A program made the position numbers and the translations under genes. Source: an uncultured Flavobacteriaceae bacterium (GTDB taxonomy: Bacteria > Bacteroidota > Bacteroidia > Flavobacteriales > Flavobacteriaceae). Taken from it: DNA of 35,876 nt. The DNA lies in assembly GCA_938073895.1 (NCBI GenBank), contig CALJFB010000038.1:1-35876 (forward strand), in the 5' to 3' direction. This document shows, piece by piece, positions 25,090 through 33,985 of the stretch (position 1 is the stretch's first letter; the number at the start of each line of letters is the position of its first letter). The notes under the pieces were generated by a model. That model saw only the letters and a list, made by a program, of their open reading frames with translations. It ran no database searches and was not told the DNA's origin.

Positions 25090-26253
25090 ATGAGTAAAAA
25101 AGAAGTAAAATCAGTAAACTACGGTTTAGAAAAAATATTTGAAGGTGCACAAGATTTTCTGCCACTTTTAGGAACAGATTACGTAGAATTTTATGTAGGA
25201 AACGCAAAGCAAGCTGCACACTTTTACAAAACAGCATTTGGATTTCAATCTTACGCCTATAAAGGCCTAGAGACAGGATCAAGAGACTCTGTTAGTTACG
25301 TACTTAAACAAGATAAAATACGTTTAGTACTAACAACACCATTACATAGTAAATCGCCAATAAACGACCATATTGTTAAACACGGAGATGGCGTTAAAAT
25401 AATAGCCTTATGGGTAGACGACGCACGTAAATCTTACGAAGAAACAGTAAAAAGAGGTGCTAAATCTTATATGGAACCTGTTGTTGAAAAAGACGAATTT
25501 GGAGAAATAGTTAGAGCAGGAATATATACCTACGGAGAAACTGTACATATGTTTGTAGAACGTAAAAACTATAAAGGTACATTTATGCCTGGTTTTAAAG
25601 AGTGGAAATCAGACTACAACCCAGAACCTGTTGGTTTAAAGTTTATTGACCACATGGTAGGAAATGTAGGCTGGAACCAAATGGATATTTGGGTTAAATG
25701 GTACGAAGATGTTATGGGCTTTGTTAACTTTTTATCTTTTGATGATAAACAAATCCATACCGAATATTCTGCTCTAATGAGTAAAGTAATGAGTAATGGA
25801 AACGGACGAATTAAATTTCCAATTAACGAACCGGCAAAAGCAGCAAAACGTTCTCAAATTGAAGAATATTTAGACTTTTACGAAGGTTCTGGCGTACAAC
25901 ACATTGCAGTTGCCACAGACGATATTATTAAAACAGTATCGGAATTAAAAGCTAGAGGAATAGAATTTTTACCGCCACCACCACAAGCATATTACGATGG
26001 TATTCCAGAACGTTTAGGCGAGCATATGGATGTAATGAAGGAAGACATTAACGAACTTCAGAAATTATCTATTATGATAGATGCAGATGAAGAAGGTTAT
26101 TTACTTCAAATTTTTACAAAACCTGTAGAAGATAGACCTACACTATTCTTTGAAATTATACAAAGAATGGGCGCACAAGGTTTTGGAGCAGGAAACTTTA
26201 AAGCACTTTTTGAATCTATAGAAAGAGAACAAGAAAAAAGAGGAACATTATAA
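25090..26253 (+). CDS. hppD: 4-hydroxyphenylpyruvate dioxygenase
   Basis: This Fe(II) enzyme converts 4-hydroxyphenylpyruvate to homogentisate, the substrate of the upstream hmgA product. The 387 residues are normal. Seen: two vicinal-oxygen-chelate domains, with iron ligands H188 (KFIDHMVGNV), H271 (GVQHIAVATDDI) and E355 (LFFEIIQRMG), and the C-terminal gating region QGFGAGNFKALFESIEREQ. A strong terminator follows 20 bases after the stop, so hmgA-hppD forms a two-gene unit. Identification is certain. Confidence 0.97.
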   Translation: MSKKEVKSVNYGLEKIFEGAQDFLPLLGTDYVEFYVGNAKQAAHFYKTAFGFQSYAYKGLETGSRDSVSYVLKQDKIRLVLTTPLHSKSPINDHIVKHGDGVKIIALWVDDARKSYEETVKRGAKSYMEPVVEKDEFGEIVRAGIYTYGETVHMFVERKNYKGTFMPGFKEWKSDYNPEPVGLKFIDHMVGNVGWNQMDIWVKWYEDVMGFVNFLSFDDKQIHTEYSALMSKVMSNGNGRIKFPINEPAKAAKRSQIEEYLDFYEGSGVQHIAVATDDIIKTVSELKARGIEFLPPPPQAYYDGIPERLGEHMDVMKEDINELQKLSIMIDADEEGYLLQIFTKPVEDRPTLFFEIIQRMGAQGFGAGNFKALFESIEREQEKRGTL

Positions 26254-26273
26254 CATTCTAAAAGAATTTGTTA

Positions 26274-26308
26274 AAAAAAGCATCATTAATTACTAATGAT
26301 GCTTTTTT
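26274..26308 (+). terminator. Intrinsic terminator after hppD
   Basis: A6-GCATCATTA and TAATGATGC-T6 form a perfect 15-bp stem around a 5-base loop, with the T run on the 3' arm. The A run on the 5' arm makes it work in both directions. It closes the hmgA-hppD unit. Confidence 0.9.
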
Positions 26309-26395
26309 GTTTTATATTTTTGGAATAGTAATTGCAAAATAAATTATTAGATACTCAAATAACACTTTAGTAATTTGACTTAAAACCTAAAAATT

Positions 26396-27181
26396 ATGAA
26401 AAAAATAATCATCATATTATTATTTGCAATTAGCTTTATATCTATAGGACACTCACAAGTAAAAGAAGATGCATTTAAAAGTGGCGAATGGTTTAAATTT
26501 AAAATGAGCTATAGTGGTTTTTTTAAAGCTGGTAACGCCACAATAAAAGTAAATGAAACCAATTTAAATGGTAAACCCGTATTTCATGTCGTTGGAAAAG
26601 GCTGGACAACAGGTGCTATAAAATGGTTTTTTAAAGTCAAAGATCGTTATGAAAGTTATTTTGACAAAACCACCAACTTACCATATAAATTTATAAGAAA
26701 TATTAACGAAGGTGGACATACAAAAAACTTAGAATTAGACTTTGACCAAGTAAACCACAAGGTTCTAATTAAAAACAAAGAAAATAAGACCTCGAAAACC
26801 TTAGATACAAAACCCGATATTCAAGATATGATATCTACTTTTTATTATTTACGTAATAAATTAGATATCGAAAATCTAAAAATAGACGACGAAATTGTTT
26901 TAGACATGTTTTTTGATGAAGAAAGCTATGGCTTTAAACTTAAATATTTAGGAATAGACACAATAGAAACTCCTTTTGGAAAAGTAAAAACACTTAAGTT
27001 TAGACCTTATGTTATGGCAGGTCGCGTATTTAAAGAAGAAGAAAGCCTAACTTTATGGGTTTCAAATGATAAAAATAAGATACCTTTGCGTGTAAAGGCA
27101 AACTTAGCTGTAGGATCCTTAAGAGCTGATTTAGAAGCGTTTAGAGGATTAAAGCATCAGTTTAAAATTATTGTAGACTAA
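26396..27181 (+). CDS. DUF3108 family exported protein
   Basis: A 261-residue protein with a signal peptide (MKKIIIILLFAISFISIGHS, cleavage near residue 20) and a beta-rich mature part. The FKSGEWFKFKMSYSGFFKAGNATIKV start and the late LTLWVSNDKNKIPLRVKANLAVGSLRADL are typical of the DUF3108 family, thought to adopt a barrel or lipocalin-like fold in the periplasm. Function is unknown. It follows the hppD terminator and begins the next operon, 6 bases before the tryptophan dioxygenase gene. Confidence 0.82.
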   Translation: MKKIIIILLFAISFISIGHSQVKEDAFKSGEWFKFKMSYSGFFKAGNATIKVNETNLNGKPVFHVVGKGWTTGAIKWFFKVKDRYESYFDKTTNLPYKFIRNINEGGHTKNLELDFDQVNHKVLIKNKENKTSKTLDTKPDIQDMISTFYYLRNKLDIENLKIDDEIVLDMFFDEESYGFKLKYLGIDTIETPFGKVKTLKFRPYVMAGRVFKEEESLTLWVSNDKNKIPLRVKANLAVGSLRADLEAFRGLKHQFKIIVD

Positions 27182-27187
27182 AACACT

Positions 27188-28111
27188 ATGAGCAATCATC
27201 AAGACATATTATCGAAATTAGATAATAAATACAAGAAAATAAGCCAAAATTTAGATACACATTTAGATGGTTTATTGCACAGTAAACCAATTACATATTG
27301 GGATTACATAAATACAGATGCGTTATTAAGTTTACAAACACAACGCACAGATCAACCAGACGAAATGGTGTTTTTAATGTACCACCAAATTAACGAGTTA
27401 TTATTTAAAATGATGCTCTGGGAATTAGATCAACTAGCAACAGAACAAAACATAACAGCTACATTTTTTAAAGAACGTTTATCTAGAGTAAGTCGTTATT
27501 TTGATATGTTATCTTCTTCGTTTACTGTAATGCAACATGGAATGGATCTTAAGCAGTACATGAAATTTAGAAACACATTAACACCTGCAAGTGGTTATCA
27601 AAGCGCACAATACAGAAAAATAGAATTTGCATCTACAGAAATAATAAACCTTGTAGATAACCGTTTTAGACACAAGAAAAGTAAAAATATTACCATAAAG
27701 GACGCTTTTAATGATTTATACTGGCAAGTTGCTGGTAAAGACTTTGAAACTGGTCAAAAAAACTTTATGCTTAGTTCTTTTGAAGAACGCTACAAAGAAG
27801 AATTATTAAGATTTGGAAAAGAATATTCCACTAAAAACTTATGGTCAATTTTTAAAGGTTTACCTTCGGAAATACAAGAAGATAAAGGCTTAATTGAAGC
27901 CATGAGACATTACGATTATACCGTAAATATTACTTGGGTAATTGCGCATTTTAATGCCGCTAAACATTACCTAACTAATGGCGGAGAAATTACTGAAGCT
28001 ACTGGCGGAAGTGATTGGACAAAATACATGCACCCAAAATACCAAAGACGAATATTTTTCCCAGAATTATGGAGCGAACAAGAAAGAAAAGATTGGGGAA
28101 CAAATGTATAG
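27188..28111 (+). CDS. kynA: Tryptophan 2,3-dioxygenase
   Basis: This heme enzyme opens the indole ring of L-tryptophan to N-formylkynurenine. The 307 residues are all helix-like. Seen: TYWDYINTDALLSLQ, YHQINELLFKMMLWELDQL (substrate-pocket helix), FRNTLTPASGYQSAQYRKIE with F127-R128, a candidate proximal heme ligand H254 in WVIAHFNAAKHYL, and ATGGSDWTKYM, matching the GTGG loop. It is a member of the divergent Bacteroidota type rather than the Xanthomonas type. Its last 43 bases overlap the start of the following M23 gene. No kynurenine-pathway partner lies in the window. Confidence 0.93.
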   Translation: MSNHQDILSKLDNKYKKISQNLDTHLDGLLHSKPITYWDYINTDALLSLQTQRTDQPDEMVFLMYHQINELLFKMMLWELDQLATEQNITATFFKERLSRVSRYFDMLSSSFTVMQHGMDLKQYMKFRNTLTPASGYQSAQYRKIEFASTEIINLVDNRFRHKKSKNITIKDAFNDLYWQVAGKDFETGQKNFMLSSFEERYKEELLRFGKEYSTKNLWSIFKGLPSEIQEDKGLIEAMRHYDYTVNITWVIAHFNAAKHYLTNGGEITEATGGSDWTKYMHPKYQRRIFFPELWSEQERKDWGTNV

Positions 28112-29385
28112 CACTTTTTACGCTTTCATTAATCCTATTTAATTGTAACGACAATACTAAAAATAAAGAGTCAAACAATACCAAAGAAATTGCTGCAACA
28201 AAAGCAACTTCTTTATATGAGTTTGGTTTTAATTTAGACAACTATATTGTAAAAAAAGATGTTATTAAAAATGGTGACACTTTTGGTGCTATTCTAGACA
28301 AAAATCATGTGTCTTATACCGAAATATACAATATTGTAGAAAAAATAAAAGACACATACGATATTAGACGCTTACAAATAGGAAAACCATTTACACTTCT
28401 TTGTACTAAAGATTCTTTACAAAAACCAACAAGCTTTATTTATCAGCCAAATAAAGAAGATTACGTAGTTATAAACTTTAAAGACTCTATTTACGCCTAT
28501 AAAAGCTCTAAGCCAATTAAATATGTAGAACGAGAAATTTCGGCAAATATAACATCTACAATCTCCGAAGCATTAGACGATAAAGGCATAAGCTTTAACT
28601 TAGCATATAAAATGTCCGATATTTACGCATGGACTATAGATTTTACAAGACTTCAAAAAAACGATAAATTTAAAGTTATTTATACCGAAAAATTTATAGA
28701 CGATTCTATTTATGCAGGTATTCATAACATAAAAGCAGCCTATTTTGAGCATAATAAAGAACCTTTTTATGCTTTCGAATTTAAAACAGACACAGTTTTA
28801 GGCTTAACAGATTATTTTAATGAAGACGCTAAAAATCTTAGACGTGCATTTTTAAAAGCACCAGTAGCATTTAAACGCATATCTTCTCGTTATAACTTAA
28901 GAAGACGTATTGCAATTTATGGCAATAAAATTAGGCCTCATAAAGGAACAGATTTTACAGCAGCAATAGGAACACCAATTGTTGCAACTGCAAACGGAAC
29001 AGTTTCTAAATCAAGTTACACACGTGGAAACGGAAATTACGTTAAAGTAAAACATAACAGCACATATTCTACACAATACCTTCACATGAAAAAAAGAAAG
29101 GTAAAAGTAGGCGAGTTTGTAAAACAAGGCGATGTAATAGGTTGGGTTGGTATGACTGGAAATACATCTGGTCCACACGTTTGTTATCGATTTTGGAAAA
29201 ATGGAAAACAAGTAGATCCTTTTAAGCAAAAACTACCTGAAGCAGAACCAATATCAAACCAATTAAAAAAACAATATCTAAAATATATTTCACCTATAAA
29301 AAAACAATTAGATGCTGTTCCGTTTGAAGGCGAAACTATTAATATTGAATTAGATCAAGACAATCAAATTACAACTATTTACTAA
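28069..29385 (+). CDS. M23-family metallopeptidase-like lipoprotein with an HxC variant
   Basis: M23 enzymes cut peptidoglycan cross-links. I place the start at the ATG at 28069 (438 residues): it gives a basic n-region (MERTRKKRLGNK), a hydrophobic core and a lipobox LFNC with Cys26, whereas the earlier ATG (28015) only adds a charged stretch inside the kynA gene. The N-terminal half has LysM- or OapA-like features (DTFGAILDKNHVSYTEIYNIVEK). The peptidase domain shows H291-K-G-T-D295, H339 (QYLHMKKR) and GPH370-V-C372-YRFWKNGKQVDP. The normal second histidine of HxH is Cys372. It may still bind zinc or be a non-catalytic regulator. It abuts pgi. Confidence 0.88.
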   Translation: MERTRKKRLGNKCIALFTLSLILFNCNDNTKNKESNNTKEIAATKATSLYEFGFNLDNYIVKKDVIKNGDTFGAILDKNHVSYTEIYNIVEKIKDTYDIRRLQIGKPFTLLCTKDSLQKPTSFIYQPNKEDYVVINFKDSIYAYKSSKPIKYVEREISANITSTISEALDDKGISFNLAYKMSDIYAWTIDFTRLQKNDKFKVIYTEKFIDDSIYAGIHNIKAAYFEHNKEPFYAFEFKTDTVLGLTDYFNEDAKNLRRAFLKAPVAFKRISSRYNLRRRIAIYGNKIRPHKGTDFTAAIGTPIVATANGTVSKSSYTRGNGNYVKVKHNSTYSTQYLHMKKRKVKVGEFVKQGDVIGWVGMTGNTSGPHVCYRFWKNGKQVDPFKQKLPEAEPISNQLKKQYLKYISPIKKQLDAVPFEGETINIELDQDNQITTIY

Positions 29386-31029
29386 ATGAGTCTACCAAAA
29401 ATAAATCCCACACAAACCAAGGCGTGGAAAGATTTACAAAATCATTTTGAGACTGTAAAAGATGTTGAAATGACATCTCTATTTAATAAAGACGCTAAAA
29501 GAGCTGCTAAATTAACTATTAAATGGGACGATTTTTTAGTAGATTATTCTAAAAACAGAGTAACAGCTAAAACATTAGAATTACTTCAAAATTTAGCTAA
29601 AGAAGTAAACTTAAAAGAAGCTATTAAAGCGCAATTTAAAGGAGATATTATAAACGAAACCGAAGGTAGAGAAGTTTTACATACTGCTTTAAGAGCCCCA
29701 AAAAATGCTGAAATTTTTGGAGATGGAAAAAACATCATACCAGACATTTATGAAGTAAAAGCTAAAATAGAGACTTTTACAAACCAAGTTATTTCTGGAG
29801 AGCACAAAGGTTACACCAATAAAGCATTTACAGACGTTGTAAACATTGGAATTGGTGGATCGGATTTAGGACCAGCAATGGTCGTAGAATCTCTTCAATA
29901 TTATAAAAATCATTTAACAACACATTTTGTAAGTAACATAGATGGCGATCATGTTAACGAAATTATTAAAAAGCTAAATCCAGAAACAACACTTTTTGTT
30001 ATTGTTTCTAAAGCATTTACAACACAAGAAACCCTAACCAATGCAAATACATTAAGAAGTTGGTTTTTAAATTCTGCCAAACAAGAAGATGTAGCTAAAC
30101 ATTTTGTGGCCGTTTCTACAAATATTGAAAAGGTTAAAGATTTTGGCATAAACGCTAATAATATTTTCCCAATGTGGAATTGGGTTGGTGGACGTTTTTC
30201 TTTATGGAGTGCTGTTGGCTTAACAATAAGTTTATCCGTTGGTTATACTAATTTTGATGCGCTTTTAAAAGGTGCTAACAAAATGGATAATCATTTTAAA
30301 AATGCAGATTTCGATCAAAATATCCCTGTAATTCTAGCTTTATTAAGCGTTTGGTATAATAACTTTTTTAATGCCGAAAGTGAAGCCGTAATTGCATATT
30401 CGCAATACCTAAATAAATTTGTAACGTACTTACAACAAGGTGTTATGGAAAGTAACGGTAAAAGTGTAGACAGAAACGGAAATAAAATTAATTACCAATC
30501 TGGAACCCTAATTTGGGGAGAACCAGGAACTAATTCGCAACATGCATTTTTTCAGTTAATACACCAAGGCACAAAATTAATTCCTGCAGATTTTATTGGT
30601 TTTGCAACGTCTTTACATGGAAATCAAGATCATCAAGACAGATTAATGTCTAATTTTATTGCACAAACAGAAGCTCTATATAAAGGAAAAACAAAAGCAC
30701 AAGTTTTAGCAGAATTTGAAGCGTCTAAAGCATCACAAAAAATTAAAGACCAACTAACTAATTTTAAAGTTTTTGAAGGTAACAAACCAACAAACTCTAT
30801 ATTTATAAATAAATTAACTCCAGAAAGTTTAGGAAAGTTAATTGCCATGTATGAACATAAAATATTTGTACAAGGTGTAATCTGGAACATTTTTAGTTAC
30901 GACCAATTTGGTGTGGAATTAGGAAAACAATTGGCCAATACAATTTTAAACGATTTTGACAGTAATAATTTAGATCATCATGATGCATCTACACAACAAT
31001 TAATTAAACATTTTAAACAATTTAGATAA
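29386..31029 (+). CDS. pgi: Glucose-6-phosphate isomerase
   Basis: Pgi interconverts glucose-6-phosphate and fructose-6-phosphate, feeding glycolysis and, through fructose-6-phosphate, GlmS. The 547 residues match the long bacterial/eukaryotic type. Seen: VVNIGIGGSDLGPAMV, SKAFTTQETLTNA, WVGGRFSLWSAVGL, QGVMESNGKSVDRNG (with the catalytic Glu), IWGEPGTNSQHAFFQLIHQG, and the late YEHKIFVQGVIWNIFSYDQFGVELGKQLA. The ATG directly follows the M23 stop. Identification is certain. Confidence 0.97.
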   Translation: MSLPKINPTQTKAWKDLQNHFETVKDVEMTSLFNKDAKRAAKLTIKWDDFLVDYSKNRVTAKTLELLQNLAKEVNLKEAIKAQFKGDIINETEGREVLHTALRAPKNAEIFGDGKNIIPDIYEVKAKIETFTNQVISGEHKGYTNKAFTDVVNIGIGGSDLGPAMVVESLQYYKNHLTTHFVSNIDGDHVNEIIKKLNPETTLFVIVSKAFTTQETLTNANTLRSWFLNSAKQEDVAKHFVAVSTNIEKVKDFGINANNIFPMWNWVGGRFSLWSAVGLTISLSVGYTNFDALLKGANKMDNHFKNADFDQNIPVILALLSVWYNNFFNAESEAVIAYSQYLNKFVTYLQQGVMESNGKSVDRNGNKINYQSGTLIWGEPGTNSQHAFFQLIHQGTKLIPADFIGFATSLHGNQDHQDRLMSNFIAQTEALYKGKTKAQVLAEFEASKASQKIKDQLTNFKVFEGNKPTNSIFINKLTPESLGKLIAMYEHKIFVQGVIWNIFSYDQFGVELGKQLANTILNDFDSNNLDHHDASTQQLIKHFKQFR

Positions 31030-31047
31030 CCAAAAACAAAAAAAATT

Positions 31048-31473
31048 ATGGCAACAGTAAAAATATTACACCAATATTGGGCTTATTTAGTCTTATTAAT
31101 TCTAGTATTAGCAACCTTTAACGCAGTTTTTAAAACTATAACTAAAAAAGAATACGAACCAAGAGATTTTAGAGTATCGTTATTTACTTTAATCGTATCT
31201 CATATTCAATTACTAATAGGAATTGTTTTATGGTTTGCTGCAGATTATTTTTCAGAAATGTCTATGGGAGAAATTATGAAGAACTCAATAATGCGTTCTA
31301 ACGTTGTAGAACATCCAATAGCTATGATTTTAGCAGTAGTATTTATTACTATGGGATATTCTAAACATAAAAAACAATTAACCTCAACAGGAAAATTAAA
31401 AAAAATAGCTATTTTTTATAGTATTGCTTTACTATTAGTTTGCGCTAAAATTCCTTGGGCAAAACTGTTTTAA
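31048..31473 (+). CDS. Small four-helix membrane protein, possibly a b-type cytochrome
   Basis: The 141-residue protein has four hydrophobic helices (about 10-28, 43-63, 88-103 and 119-134). Histidines H8, H52 (LIVSHIQLL) and H89 (VVEHPIAM) lie in or at the ends of helices, as expected for heme binding. Related Bacteroidota proteins are, from memory, annotated as cytochrome B. No redox partner is adjacent. It follows pgi by 18 bases and precedes a strong terminator. Confidence 0.7.
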   Translation: MATVKILHQYWAYLVLLILVLATFNAVFKTITKKEYEPRDFRVSLFTLIVSHIQLLIGIVLWFAADYFSEMSMGEIMKNSIMRSNVVEHPIAMILAVVFITMGYSKHKKQLTSTGKLKKIAIFYSIALLLVCAKIPWAKLF

Positions 31474-31498
31474 AGTATTAAAACACACTAATAAAATT

Positions 31499-31529
31499 AA
31501 AAAAGCCAGCTTAATAAGCTGGCTTTTTT
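31499..31529 (+). terminator. Intrinsic terminator after the pgi operon
   Basis: GCCAGCTT and AAGCTGGC form a perfect stem, extended by A6 and T6, around a 3-base loop. It closes the DUF3108-kynA-M23-pgi-membrane-protein operon. Confidence 0.9.
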
Positions 31530-31553
31530 AGTAAACTTAATAGTAAGGAAACA

Positions 31554-31581
31554 TTGGTTTAATATAAAAAGTGTAGCTTTG
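31554..31581 (+). promoter_or_regulatory. Promoter of rnr
   Basis: TTG at 31554-31556 and TAGCTTTG at 31574-31581 are separated by 17 bases, a full match to the Bacteroidota -33/-7 consensus TTG...TAnnTTTG. Transcription would begin near 31588, giving a leader of about 115 bases. It follows the previous operon's terminator by 24 bases. Confidence 0.65.
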
Positions 31582-31590
31582 TAAAAAATT

Positions 31591-31621
31591 AATAGCAAAA
31601 TATCTTCTTCTAATTGCTATT
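31591..31621 (+). promoter_or_regulatory. Hairpin at the 5' end of the rnr leader
   Basis: AATAGCAA (31591-31598) and TTGCTATT (31614-31621) form a perfect 8-bp stem with a 15-base loop, starting about 3 bases after the predicted transcription start. Further down, ATTGG/CCAAT and ATTCC/GGAAT can also pair. A folded leader on an RNase gene could allow feedback on its own RNA or respond to cold; this is inference. Confidence 0.45.
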
Positions 31622-31703
31622 TTAACATCAATTATATTATTAAATAATTGGTACAAATCAGAAAAATTCCAATAACTTAGGAATTCATTACATTATAAAT
31701 TAC

Positions 31704-33944
31704 ATGAGTAAAAAGAAAACGAGAAAACCATCTCACAATAACATACAAAACCTTCAAGATACTATATTAAGTATATTAAAAAAGGATAGAAATACACCTT
31801 ACAACTACAAGCAAATCGCATCAAAATTAAATATTACAGATGCAAGCGGTAGAAATCAAATTATAAAAAAGTTAGCGCAACTTAAAGCTAAAGAAGAAAT
31901 TGAAGAAGTAGATCGCGGAAAATTTAAGGCAATTAACAATACAGAATATTATACAGGTATTTTAGATCTTACAAGCAAAGGCACAGGTTATGTGACTTGC
32001 GAAGAATTTACAGACGATATTTTTATAGCTTCTAATAACGTTAATAAAGGATTAAATGGCGATACTGTAGAGCTTTACATATACAAACGTAGAAAAAACG
32101 GACGTATGGAAGGCGAAATTACCAATATTATAACACGTAAGAAAAGCGAGTTTGTTGGTGTTATTCAAATTCACGAAAAGAAAAATTTTGCCTTTGTGGT
32201 TCCAGACGATCATAAAATGCCAACCGATATTTTTGTGCCAATTAACAAAACACTTAAAGCCGAAGATGGCGATAAAGTATTAGTAAAGCTTGAAGAATGG
32301 ACCGCAAAATCATCGTCGCCAAACGGAAAAGTAATTAAAGTACTTGGAAAACCAGGATTACATAATACAGAAATACATTCAATTTTAGCAGAATATGGTT
32401 TACCAGCAGAATTCCCTAAAGAAGTAGAAGAATTTGCCAATCAAATAGATTTAGAAATAAAGCCAGAAGAAATTGCAAAGCGTAGAGATATGCGTAAAGA
32501 TTTAACCTTTACCATAGATCCAAAAGATGCAAAAGATTTTGACGATGCATTATCTTTTGAAGTCTTAGAAAATGGAAATTACGAAATAGGAATTCATATT
32601 GCAGACGTATCACATTACCTAAAAGAAGGTACTATTTTAGATGATGAAGCTTACGAACGCGCCACATCTGTTTATTTAGTAGATCGCGTAGTACCAATGC
32701 TTCCAGAAGTATTAAGTAATGGTGCATGTAGTTTGCGTCCGCACGAAGAAAAATACACCTTTTCTGCTGTTTTTGAAATGAACAACAAAACAGAAATTTT
32801 AAACTCTTGGTTTGGAAGAACAGTAACGTATTCTGATGCACGTTTTGCATACGAAGAAGCACAAGCAATTATAGAAAATAACGTAGACTTAAATAAAGCC
32901 GATGTTATTAAAAACCCTAATAAAATAGATACTACTATTCCTGCAGATGTATCGTTAACAGGTCAAGAATATCAAACTTCTATAGAAGTAGCACAAGCCA
33001 CTTTAAAATTAGACGAATTAGCTAAAATTATGCGTGGTAAACGTATGAATGAAGGCGCAATTTCTTTTGATAAAGTTGAAGTAAAATTCAATTTAGATCA
33101 AGATGCAAATCCAGTTGGCGTATTCTTTAAAACCAGTAGAGATGCTAATAAATTAATTGAAGAATTTATGTTATTGGCAAACCGAAAGGTTTCAGAATTT
33201 ATTGGAAAGCAAAAACCAGAGAAAACATTTGTTTATAGAGTTCACGACGAACCTAACGACACTAAATTAGAGTCGCTTAAAAACGTTGTTTCTAAATTTG
33301 GTTACAAGTTAGACTTTAAAGACAGAAAATCTACTACAGCATCTTTAAACAACCTTTTAAAAGAAGTAAATGGTACAAAAGAGCAGAACTTAGTAGATAC
33401 GTTAACTATTAGAACAATGAGTAAAGCTGAGTACACGACTAAGAACATTGGTCATTACGGATTAGCTTTCGATTATTACAGCCATTTTACATCGCCAATT
33501 AGACGTTATCCAGATGTTATGGCACATAGATTACTACAACGTTATTTGGATGGCGAAAAAAGTGCCAGTGCAGATGCGTACCAAGAAAAATGTAAGCATT
33601 CTTCTAATATGGAAGGTTTAGCAACAAAAGCAGAACGCGATAGCATAAAATATATGCAAGTTAAGTTTATGCAAGATCATCAAGAAGAAGAATTTCTTGG
33701 GGTTATTTCTGGAGCTACAGAATGGGGAATTTATGTAGAAATTATCTCTAACAAGTGCGAAGGAATGGTAAGAACAGGTGATATTAAAGGCGATTATTAC
33801 CAGTTTGATGCAGATACTTATTCTATTATTGGACAGAAAACAAAAATTAAATACCAATTAGGAGACGAAGTAATAGTTAAAGTTAAAAAAGCCGATTTAG
33901 TGAAGAAGCATTTAGACTTTACTTTAGTTGGAAAACCAGAGTAA
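31704..33944 (+). CDS. rnr: Ribonuclease R
   Basis: RNase R is a processive 3'-5' exoribonuclease that can degrade structured RNA. The 746 residues show: an N-terminal winged-helix region (NYKQIASKLNITDASGRNQIIKKL), cold-shock domains (YYTGILDLTSKGTGYVTCEEF), the RNB catalytic domain with FTIDPKDAKDFDDALSF (about 270-286) carrying the metal-binding aspartates and FTSPIRRYPDVMAHRLL, and a C-terminal S1 domain (FLGVISGATEWGIYVEI). The basic tail after S1 is short. It is transcribed from its own promoter. Identification is certain. Confidence 0.97.
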   Translation: MSKKKTRKPSHNNIQNLQDTILSILKKDRNTPYNYKQIASKLNITDASGRNQIIKKLAQLKAKEEIEEVDRGKFKAINNTEYYTGILDLTSKGTGYVTCEEFTDDIFIASNNVNKGLNGDTVELYIYKRRKNGRMEGEITNIITRKKSEFVGVIQIHEKKNFAFVVPDDHKMPTDIFVPINKTLKAEDGDKVLVKLEEWTAKSSSPNGKVIKVLGKPGLHNTEIHSILAEYGLPAEFPKEVEEFANQIDLEIKPEEIAKRRDMRKDLTFTIDPKDAKDFDDALSFEVLENGNYEIGIHIADVSHYLKEGTILDDEAYERATSVYLVDRVVPMLPEVLSNGACSLRPHEEKYTFSAVFEMNNKTEILNSWFGRTVTYSDARFAYEEAQAIIENNVDLNKADVIKNPNKIDTTIPADVSLTGQEYQTSIEVAQATLKLDELAKIMRGKRMNEGAISFDKVEVKFNLDQDANPVGVFFKTSRDANKLIEEFMLLANRKVSEFIGKQKPEKTFVYRVHDEPNDTKLESLKNVVSKFGYKLDFKDRKSTTASLNNLLKEVNGTKEQNLVDTLTIRTMSKAEYTTKNIGHYGLAFDYYSHFTSPIRRYPDVMAHRLLQRYLDGEKSASADAYQEKCKHSSNMEGLATKAERDSIKYMQVKFMQDHQEEEFLGVISGATEWGIYVEIISNKCEGMVRTGDIKGDYYQFDADTYSIIGQKTKIKYQLGDEVIVKVKKADLVKKHLDFTLVGKPE

Positions 33945-33961
33945 TTAGTTATTTTGTTTTA

Positions 33962-33981
33962 GACGTTAATTGGCGTTAATT
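33962..33981 (+). repeat. Tandem 10-mer and left core of a cassette-like module
   Basis: Two 10-mers, GACGTTAATT and GGCGTTAATT, lie in tandem just before the next gene. They include TTGGCGTTA (33970-33978), the exact inverse of TAACGCCAA at the end of that gene (34415-34423). Confidence 0.6.
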
Positions 33982-33985
33982 TGAA

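Noticed and set aside
28015..28068. Earlier ATG for the M23 gene
   Set aside because: Adds 18 residues before a good lipoprotein signal that starts at 28069.
27999..28241. Minus-strand frame of 80 codons over the kynA/M23 junction
   Set aside because: Shadow of two well-supported plus-strand genes.
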